Positions 56,901 through 64,000 of a stretch of 64,000 nucleotides of DNA are shown in pieces. The translations under genes were made by a program, and so were the position numbers. The stretch spans positions 372,001 to 436,000 of the forward strand of contig KL647301.1 of NCBI GenBank assembly GCA_000727475.1, read 5' to 3'. The DNA is from Sarcocystis neurona (taxonomy: Eukaryota; Apicomplexa; Conoidasida; Eucoccidiorida; Sarcocystidae). How positions within the stretch are numbered: the stretch's first letter is position 1; each line of letters starts with the position of its first letter. A model generated the notes under the pieces. The model was not told where the DNA came from, made no database searches, and saw nothing but the letters and a program-made list of their open reading frames with translations.

Positions 56901-59900
56901 GTCCGGCTCATCTTGCCGCAGCGCAGCCCTATATCCTCGCCGCTCCAGGAGCGCGAAGGTGAAAACGCCGAAAATTTTGAGACTCGTCTATGTGCGTCGA
57001 CGGGTACGCATACAGGAGGAGTACGCTTCCAGATAAGGACAGACCTCTGTGTCGGGAGGATGTGGGAGACCTACGAGCATCAGTACGGGGTGCATGTGTA
57101 CACTGCTGCTTCGTCTTGGATTCGTACTGCAGCGACGCACAACACCTGCGCACACCAGGAACTACTAACGTGTCTTCCTCACAAGAAGACAGTTAGACAC
57201 GCACGTGGTTGTAGTGGCGTTCTGCGAGAAACGTGTTCGTCGCTCTCTGTGCGGAGATCTTGGAGGATTTTGCAAATGGCGACGTGGGTGGGGAGTGGAC
57301 TGCCGCAAACTGTGGGGTGAGGATGCCATCCTGAGAAGCGCAGGGCCTCCTCGCTCCGGGGTTCAGAGATAATAGACAACAGCGGTGTTGCATGTCATTT
57401 ACCTGTTGATGAGCTGCCAATGGATAAACACAGACAGACAGAGAAAGACACAGAGGAAGAGAGACACAGCTACGTGTCTGAAGGGACGTGTGTGTACACA
57501 CGGACGTACGTGTGTACTACGTACGCGCATACCACGGACCTCATCAGGAGATGGACAAGCTGCCAACTTAAAGAGAGACGGAGACACAGAGAGAGCGAGA
57601 TTTATATCTCTAGAGAGACGTCTGTACACACACGGACGTATTTCTTTGTGGATCTATGCCCATACACCCCACACGCATATCTATGCAAACGTAGAATCCC
57701 CAGCCATTCAATATTTGTACACTATATATATGTATATATATGTATATATATGCACACACGTGTCCCTACATAGATACACGCCATAATTACGGGCACTTAG
57801 CCTCTCCACGCAATAAACATTTACATACATATGTATACACCTGTGTATGTACAGGTGTTCCTACACATATACACCCCACACGCATAAAAGCCCTGAGCGT
57901 CCCGAGCCAACATACACTTATATGTATATATACACATATATATATGTATACGTACAGCTGTGCCTGAAGTGTACACTCCATATGCATACTTAAAAGTCTA
58001 AGCATCCCCAGGTGAAAATACTTGTATATATATATTTATATACAGATTTCCCTATACACGTACAAATGCACATATATATAAACATATACATACATATATG
58101 TTTATATACAAGTGTTCCGTAAGTGTACGCCACATATGCGTACTTAGAAGTTTGACCATCCGCACGTGAAAAATACTTGTACATATATATATATATGTTT
58201 ATATGCAGATGTCCCTACACACGTACAGCAAATACGCGTATTCACGAGCACTGGTCATCCCCAGGCAATCAACCTCGTATATATATCTGTGCACCTCTTT
58301 GTACATGTATAGTCGATGAACAGACTCGTTAGATACGCATATCAAAGGTGGTTACACGGTATACAAAGCGGTACCTTAGCGTTTTGGGGCACCCTGCAGA
58401 AAGTTCAGAGATGCGTGTAACACCCATTAAAATTCTGCACCCGGCCTGTTCTCTGAGGGACGGCAGCAGTGCAGCAACGTCTTCGGTCTGCGTGCTCGGC
58501 AACAGATGCAGGTTTCGCTGGATTCTACAGGAAACATTCCGGTGTCCCTCTGCGTATACATACATCTCCTTCTACACTTATATATAAGTAGGAACTTGCC
58601 TGCCGTTCGTATATGTACATGCGTGTTCGTAATGACAGTGCGGCAAGATGTATTTACGCGTGCTACGTACACACGTGTATATACGCGGCGTCTACCGACG
58701 CCGCCTTCATGTGGGCGACACAGCGTATATATACACGGCACCCTCCACCATATATACGTGTGCAGGGTCCCCCCCCCAGCTGCCGACAGATATCAGCTGG
58801 ACCCCTACAAGGGCACGACTCCTTTCTATCCATCTTCAACATGCAGGACACGAAGTTGAGTCCCGTCGTACTACTGTTGTGCGTGTCGCATTTGCACACC
58901 CCGCTCCTCCACTGCAGGCGTAGCCGCCGTCTGTGCCTGGACTATAGACTACGCGTGGGTGGGCATCCCTTGACACAGCGGGCACCACGAGGACAAGCAG
59001 CAGCAGCTGCTGCGGTGAAAAGTGGACGTGCAGCGGCAACAGGAGCAGCTGCTGCTGCTGCAGAAACAACCGACAGAACGCCAGTGGCAGGGGAAGGGAG
59101 GAGCCGCAGCAGCACAGCAGTGACCCCGGGGAGGGGGAGAAGAAGAACAGCTGAGGGGCAGCAGTGGGTTGTCCTGGTAGGAGCAGGAGCGGCGCTAGTT
59201 AGTGGCAGCTCCGGTAGTAGTGCCCGCAGCTGCAGGAGTAATCGTAGCAGCTGCAGGAGTGATACTAGCAGCTGCAGTAGTAACACTAGCAGCTGCAGTA
59301 GTACTACTAGCAGCTGCAGGAGCAGTACTAGCAGTAGTACTACTAGCAGCGGCAGTAGCAGTGCTAGCAGCTGCAGGAGTAATCGTAGCAGCTGCAGGAG
59401 TGATACTAGCAGCTGCAGTAGTAACACTAGCAGCTGCAGGAGCAGTACTAGCAGTAGTACTACTAGCAGCTGCAGGAGTAGTACTAGCAGCTGCAGGAGT
59501 ACTAGGACCTGCGGTAGTAGTTGTATGTACTACGAGTGGTGGTGAAAGGGCGCACAGTAGTGAAAACGACAGCAGCAGCAACAGCACCGCGGGTGAGCGG
59601 ATCTGCCGGCGTCGGACTGGGACAGTGCAGCCAGTCCACCAGCAGCAGCAGCAACGGCAGCACCGACGCACCAGTGGCAGCAGCGGCGACAGCAGTTCGT
59701 GTAGCAGTAGCAGCAGCATCGCCAGGAGCAACATCACCGACAGCCGCACGGGTGCCAGCGATAACAAGAGCAGTCGCAACAGTAGCAGTATCGACCAACA
59801 GCTGCAACAGCAACAACACACCAGGGATAGCTGCGTCAGCAGCAACAGTGGCACCAACGAGCAGCAGTAGCCGTAGGAGCAGCAGCTGCAGCAGTCGCAG

Positions 59901-60984
59901 CAGTCGCAGCAGCAGCAGTGGCACTAGCGGCATCAGCAGCAGTAGCAGCGGCAGCAGGAACGGGAACTGCGTCGCAGCTGCGAGGAGAACGCGACTTTTC
60001 CGTTTTGTTCCACCCCTCCGACCTTTAGCGCGCATGGGTCCCTATCTTCCCTGGATCTCTTGTGCTGTAGACTGCCTAAGCCTGACGCGCTGGCGTGCTG
60101 CGTCCGCGGCTGCCGCCTCTGCTGCACTCCTGCTGCCGTTCTCCATCGCCGCATCTCAAAATTTTGCGGTGGCTTCCTGACTTTCTTCTTGTCGTGTATT
60201 ATGTCTCGCGTGGACCACCGCCAAGCGTCCTGCTACTGCTGCCGGATGCGGTCCTCTCGCTGCAGGATATAGTAAGAACTTTTCCTGCCAGGCCAAAGAC
60301 ACACTGCCGCTGCGGCTACTCGAAGCGCTGCCGCTCCTACTCTTGTACTCCCAGGGGCACATCTCCGCTCCGCTGGGCGTTTCTGCTGCTGCTGCTAGTG
60401 CTTCTTTGCTGCTGCTGCTTTCCCTCCTTCGCCTCCTGCTGCTATTTTTTCTCTTCGGATGAAGAGCTGCTGCAGCTGCGAGTCCTCTTCTCGCGCGGCC
60501 CCCTCCCCACCAGCAGCAGCGCACACGCTTCTGCTGATTTCTTCAGTATCCACGGACCGCAACAGCTGCTGCTGTAAGCTTCACGGCAGCACACACAACA
60601 CAGAGCTGCTCGCGGCAGCAGCAGTCCTTCTGCAGCAGCGGTAGCGCCACTCCGCTTTCTCTGGCAGCAGCAGCAGCAACACCGGCGACGCATCTTCTGC
60701 AACAGCATCACAGTCGCTTCCCCGTTGGCGAGTTGTGCGTACATCTGCCAGCAGCAACAACGTCCCAGCAGTAGCAGCCGCAGCAACAAGTAAGTACTTC
60801 TGCTGCAGAGGCTGCTGGTGACTACAGAGAAGGCTGGATCCTGGTTTTCCTACAACGGCTGGGGGAGGACTGCTGCGGCTTGCTGCTGCTTCAGAACACT
60901 ACTTCTAGCACGTCGTCGGCTCCTGACGAAGCAGACGATGCTCGCTGCTACTCCCCAGTTCCTACCGCTGTGAATGCTGTGTAG
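53865..60984 (+). CDS. Unrecognised multi-exon gene, 3' part (tentative)
   Basis: Exons proposed: 53865-53983, 56922-56958, 57033-57082, 57215-57316, 58790 to about 58855, possibly 60266 to about 60352, about 60664-60789 and 60809-60984 (stop TAG). The first four join with matching phases and GT..AG borders. They read LYIKVDNNDLLLLMRKQAED, LRSPISSPLQERE, DKDRPLCREDVGDLRAS and ARNVFVALCAEILEDFANGD. The terminal exon is AAGDYREGWILVFLQRLGED and a Ser/Thr-rich tail. These segments stand out from surrounding triplet repeats. No domain is recognised and the 5' end is missing. Two genes could be mixed here: the link between 58855 and 60664 is not established. Confidence 0.4.
56922..56958 (+). CDS. 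Second + strand gene, exon B (37 nt)
   Basis: Between CTCATCTTGCCGCAG and GCGAAG|GTGAAA. In phase 0 it reads RSPISSPLQERE, which continues naturally from QAEDL. Short, so it rests on phase agreement. Confidence 0.4.
57033..57082 (+). CDS. Second + strand gene, exon C
   Basis: The acceptor TACGCTTCCAG completes an Asp codon, then KDRPLCREDVGDLRAS to TCA|GTACGG. The frame is open to 57193, so a longer exon with Cys-rich text is possible if a later donor is used. Confidence 0.4.
57215..57316 (+). CDS. Second + strand gene, exon D
   Basis: After GTGGTTGTAG, 34 codons read ARNVFVALCAEILEDFANGD then VGGEWTAANCG, ending GGG|GTGAGG. In-frame stop triplets precede the acceptor. It is helix then loop in character, convincing as coding sequence although short. 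Confidence 0.5.
57750..58300 (+). repeat. Intronic minisatellite, about 90-120 bp unit
   Basis: Five or six diverged units share CCCTACACACGTACA, GCGTACTTAGAAG, CATCCCCAGGTGAAAATACT and a TATATATG spacer. They lie between exons D and E. Confidence 0.75.
58790..58855 (+). CDS. Second + strand gene, exon E (3' end uncertain)
   Basis: The acceptor CCCCCCCCAGCTGCCGACAG is the best pyrimidine tract in the area. Phase 0 reads ISAGPLQGHDSFLSIFNMQD. A different phase reads YQLDPYKGTTPFYPSS and stops at 58860, which would make it a terminal exon. I favour phase 0 because exon D leaves phase 0. Confidence 0.35.
58995..60000 (+). repeat. CAG/GCAGCA-rich tract with an embedded 141-bp higher-order repeat
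   Basis: About 1 kb of CAG-rich sequence. Within 59210-59515, words of the form GCAGCTGCAGGAGTAATCG recur, and a block at 59226 repeats at 59367. One frame reads Ala/Val/Leu, another Ser/Cys; neither is credible as a protein. Confidence 0.8.
60266..60352 (+). CDS. Candidate exon near the 3' end of the second + strand gene
   Basis: After CTCTCGCTGCAG one frame reads YSKNFSCQAKDTLPLRLLEA, another DIVRTFPARPKTHCRCGYSK. The donor is not clear. Either frame could be real, and the link to neighbours is unproven. Confidence 0.2.
60664..60789 (+). CDS. Candidate penultimate exon, second + strand gene
   Basis: Starts among several possible CAG acceptors (approximate). It reads Ser/Ala-rich text, then SQSLPRWRVVRTSASSNNVP, and ends AACAA|GTAAGT. 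Its one leftover base plus the AG of the next exon gives Lys. It is separated from that exon by only 19 nt. Confidence 0.3.
60809..60984 (+). CDS. Terminal exon of the second + strand gene
   Basis: After CTTCTGCTGCAG the frame reads AAGDYREGWILVFLQRLGED, CCGLLLLQNTTSSTSSAPDE and DARCYSPVPTAVNAV, then TAG at 60982. It is a helical segment plus acidic Ser/Thr tail of clearly ordinary composition between CAG and CTG tracts. Confidence 0.5.
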
Positions 60985-62082
60985 GACTGCCGCTGCTACG
61001 TGTGGCGCTCCTGCATGCGTGGGATCTCAACATTTACGTCGGTGTGTGCTCTGCTGTTGCTGCTGCTTCTGCTGCTTCCCAACTTCAGCGTGTGGTTTAT
61101 CTCAGTAGCACTGCTGCTGTTGTCGCTCCTTCGTCTCAACCTGCTGCTGTGGGTGACGCTTCGACGGCCAAATTCGTTTGGTGCTGCCCCGCCTGCTGCA
61201 GCACTGCTGTGGGCTCCTGCCAGCAGTGCTTGGTGAGGACGGGTGAAGTGGCTACTGCCGAAGCTGCTCTGTGTTGCGGCCGCTGCTGCTGCGTCTCTGT
61301 ACGGCACTTCGTAGTACTCGTGTCAGCAGTGGCACAGGCAGGAAGCAGCAGTGCTCCGGGCAGCAATAACAGCAGCCAAGAAAATTGTCGCAGGGCTTGC
61401 AGGGTTCTGCTGTTTGGGCTGCCGCTGCTCTTCGACAGGAGCGCTACAAGCCGCTGCTAGTGCTCCCGGACTCGACTGCAAGTGTCCTCCTGCTATGGTC
61501 TTGCTGCACCGCTGCTCTGTAGCTTCTTCTCTTGCAGCTCTACCTTTTCCCTGCTGCCATGTGCGGGACGACTACTACACTTCGTCGCGGTGCTCATCCA
61601 GCCTTTCCTGCTCGGGTAGCTGCCTCTGCACTTTTCGTTCTCCATGCCTGACTGGCGGCGTTGCTGCTGCCGCGCTCCGTGCGCTGCTGCTGTGGCTGCA
61701 GTGCTGCCTTGGCGTTTCATTCCCCTGCTGGTGCGCAGGGGTCTTCCTGCCGCTGCTGACATACTGCGCGCTGCTTCCCCTGCTGCTTCTGCGGTTGCCT
61801 GCTCCTTGCTGCTGCCGTCGTGAGCGCAGCTATGTGCCTCTGTGCGTCGTGCTGCTGCTGCTGCGGCTGCCTTTGCGGGCCGACGACGAGCTCTTCCTGC
61901 GGCTGCTGCCATCTCGCACCTGCTGCTGCGGCGGCTCTGGCGCGAGTTCTGCTGCTGCGTGATTGTTGACTGCTGCTGCTGCTACGTAGCTATTTGCTGC
62001 TGTTGCGGAGTTATTCACTGCTGCTCCGTGGTTATTTACCGCTGCTCCGTACTTGTTTGCTGCTGCCGCAGCTGCTCCGAGG
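60985..62082 (+). other. Interval between the second + strand gene and COX6B
   Basis: A CTG-rich kilobase. A frame at 61330-61396 (EAAVLRAAITAAKKIVAGLA) is protein-like but isolated and may be chance. CTGCTGCCGCAG just before the COX6B start could be the acceptor of a 5' UTR intron. Confidence 0.5.
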
Positions 62083-62172
62083 ATGGCAAGTAGCGGCGAG
62101 CAGGGCCTAAGCGCGGCAAGCCGCTACCAGCGTGGGATCGAGGAACTGACGACGCAGAATCCGCACTCAGAC
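62083..62172 (+). CDS. COX6B: COX6B exon 1
   Basis: The ATG at 62083 is chosen because the in-frame sequence upstream is CTG-derived Ala and the exon ends cleanly at TCAGAC|GTAAGA. It encodes the variable N-terminal extension before the conserved DPR motif. Confidence 0.75.
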
Positions 62173-64000
62173 GTAAGAAAATTTCTGCTGTCAACTGTTC
62201 ATGGGAACATGCGTATTTTCACCACCGTAGATGTGCGTCCGTGGGTATATATGTGCATATATGTATGTAGGGTGTTTGGGTATATAGACGTGTACCATCT
62301 GTAGCAGTGGTGGCGAGACGGGTGCGGGCTGGAGAGGCGGTGTGGAGTCTCCTCGTGGGGTGTACGTACACCCCGGGTCGCGAGCAGCACACAAGTAGCG
62401 CGCTCGGTGTACGTACACGTCGTGACTGTGCTGCCGCTGCTGCACAGGCAGTGCTGTGGATCTCTCTGTATCTATCAGTGGAGACGTGTGTACGTGTATG
62501 TTTCTTCCGTATGTATTTTATATAATTTCAGGCATATATACACGCTCCGACGCATGCGCACCTTCGTGGAGTGTACATACACCGCGGCTTACTGCTGCTG
62601 CAAGGAGGGAAGGCGAAGAGCCGCTGCCGCCGTATCCTTCCCTTTTCGGTGCTGCTGCTTCTTCTTCGTTATTTGCTTCCCGACATTATGTGGACTTTAT
62701 AGATACCTGTACGTGTGTGGATGTGTGTTTCCCTCCCTTGCATGTATATATTTCTGCATGTATCCATATACATACATATATATACATATAGAGAGAGAGA
62801 GAGGGGAGGATGCACATGTGTGTGTGTGTGTATGTCTGTGTTGTATGTATGCGGGGGTGTGTATCTGCGTGGGCTTATGCATGCACATATATGTATATAT
62901 TATATGTGTGGAGGGGTGTCTGAGGAGAGGATGTGTACGCTTGCGTGGAAAGGAAGTACGATTTTTTTTATATATGAGAAATACGAAGTTGCCTCCGTCT
63001 GTGGGTCGGGCTGCATGTACGTCCCGGCTGTTCTGCGGCAGCGCAGCATCTGCGTCTCACACATGAACATCTGCTGGGGGTATATATGCAGATATACACG
63101 TACACACATATTTCCATATACATGTATGTATGTAGGTCGGTGTGTCTGTGGTGGGCATCTTCTTTGGCATATGTGTTTATATAGAGATACACACATGCAC
63201 GCGTATGTAGATGTATTTATGTATGTGTGTGTGTTTCTGTGTGAATATGCTTGGGTATGTACATATATATGTGTGTGTATGTATATATATGCATATATAC
63301 ACACATATATACATACGTAGATTTACCTATGCATGTGTATGTGTATGTGTATGTGTGTGTATCTGTGCGTCTGTCTGGATATGCTTGGGTAAATGTATAT
63401 ACGTATGTATACGTATATACATACGTAGATGTATGTGGGTGTGCATGTTTGTCTCTGTATGCATGTTTTTGAATGTTTACACGTCGTACGTATATGTGCT
63501 GTGCTCGTATTCCCGTAAGATGTGCCCCCGGCTGCATTTCGCCTCCCTGCTGCTGCTGTTTCTACGTCTCCTCCGATATCTCACACTGCACCTGCTGGAC
63601 TGCCTGCTGCTGCTGCTGAATCCCCTCGTTCCGCTGCTGGGTCCTCTGCTGCTGCTGCTGCTGGGTCCTCTGCTGCTGCTGCTGGGTCCTCTGCTGCTTC
63701 TGCTGGGTCCTCTGCTGCTGTGTGTATTCTGTATGTATGTAATTGCGTTCTGATGTGACTACTCTCCATCCTTCCGCGTGCTGCTTCATTTTTCCTTGCT
63801 GCTGCTCGTGCTGTTGCTACGGCTCGCAAGATATCTGTCGTGCTGCGACGATACTGGGGCTGCTGCTGTCTCTCTGTGTATTTGTGCTGCTGCTGTTGCT
63901 GCAGGACCCGCGCTGCATGCAGAATAATCAGGCGAATAACTGCGCCCTGCGGTACGCTGTCTTCGCCCGGTGTGCGAAGGAGCTGGGAGATGACCACGCG
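62083..64000 (+). CDS. COX6B: Cytochrome c oxidase subunit 6b-like protein, 5' part (cut by window end)
   Basis: COX6B is a twin-CX9C protein of the intermembrane-space face of respiratory complex IV. Exon 1, 62083-62172, encodes 30 residues, MASSGEQGLSAASRYQRGIE and onward to QNPHSD, with a GTAAGA donor. Exon 2 begins at 63905 after TGCTGCTGTTGCTGCAG. It reads DPRCMQNNQANNCALRYAVF, then ARCAKELGDDHA at the window end. Phase 0 joins them. D-R-x-x-x-Q-N-Q-x-x-N-C followed by nine residues and C is the family signature (compare human DSRFPNQNQTRNC and the following RC). Only the first CX9C is visible; the second should lie beyond 64000. Confidence 0.85.
62360..62582. repeat. Three GTGTACGTACAC palindromes in COX6B intron 1
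   Basis: At 62360 (perfect, extended to GGGGTGTACGTACACCCC), 62407 (perfect) and 62571 (one change, GTGTACATACAC). Same motif as the cluster at 28.7-31.3 kb. Confidence 0.8.
63630..63720 (+). repeat. 18-bp tandem repeat
   Basis: About four units of CTGCTGGGTCCTCTGCTG in a CTG tract within COX6B intron 1. Confidence 0.85.
63905..64000 (+). CDS. COX6B: COX6B exon 2 (partial)
   Basis: Thirty-two codons from DPRCMQNNQANNC to the window edge, in phase with exon 1. It contains the first Cys-x9-Cys pair of the CHCH fold. No donor or stop is reached. Confidence 0.85.

Noticed and set aside
58329..58587. Competing frames on both strands (LPSTQTEDVAALLPSLREQA on the - strand; KILHPACSLRDGSSAATSS on the +)
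   Set aside because: Both look moderately protein-like, so neither can be preferred; no phase link to the neighbouring exons.
60266..60352. CRCGYSKRCRS resemblance to a CDGSH iron-sulfur motif
   Set aside because: The required Cys-Asp-Gly-x-His part is absent and an alternative frame of the same DNA is equally plausible.
1..64000. tRNA, rRNA, CRISPR, bacterial operon features and retroviral or transposase genes
   Set aside because: None seen. The sequence is eukaryotic, and no cloverleaf, rRNA core or transposase motif was recognised by eye; a covariance-model scan would be decisive for tRNA.

Overview
The window looks like nuclear DNA of a coccidian apicomplexan, most likely Eimeria or a close relative. 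Three things point there. A recognisable gene for U1 snRNP protein C has an apicomplexan-like N-terminus. CAG/CTG triplet tracts are extremely dense on both strands. A degenerate TTTAGGG (AAACCCT) telomere-type block lies inside the sequence. The genes are intron-rich, with short exons buried in kilobases of simple repeats. Nearly all long open frames are translations of CTG/CAG, TATA or GATA tracts, not genes. I called exons only where sequence of ordinary complexity, splice signals and compatible reading phases agreed.

Region by region: (1) 1-7483, no gene I can support. (2) 7484-37547, + strand: one large gene rebuilt from 13 exons whose phases all agree, giving a predicted 1032-residue protein. 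It has a short N-terminal leader, a coiled coil, an Ala/Lys/Pro linker, a C2-like beta domain split over four exons and a long Lys/Ala/Pro-rich tail. I do not recognise its family. Its introns hold CTG tracts, a 1-kb GATA tract, a 0.7-kb TAG tract, minisatellites and copies of a palindrome, GTGTACGTACAC. (3) 37548-43748: intergenic, with decayed direct repeats, an interstitial telomere-like block, an array of about 150-157 bp repeats and a 632-base assembly gap. (4) 43749-49724, - strand: the U1-C gene in four exons. (5) About 53865-60984, + strand: terminal part of an unrecognised multi-exon gene, possibly including a 19-nt intron. (6) 62083 to the window end, + strand: the first two exons of a cytochrome c oxidase subunit 6b (COX6B) gene, cut by the edge.

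The genes have no obvious shared pathway: one acts in 5' splice-site recognition, one in respiratory complex IV, and two are of unknown role. What they share is architecture. Many predicted 3' splice sites sit at the end of a CTG tract that resolves to CTGCAG, so the triplet repeats may serve as the pyrimidine-containing part of the acceptor.
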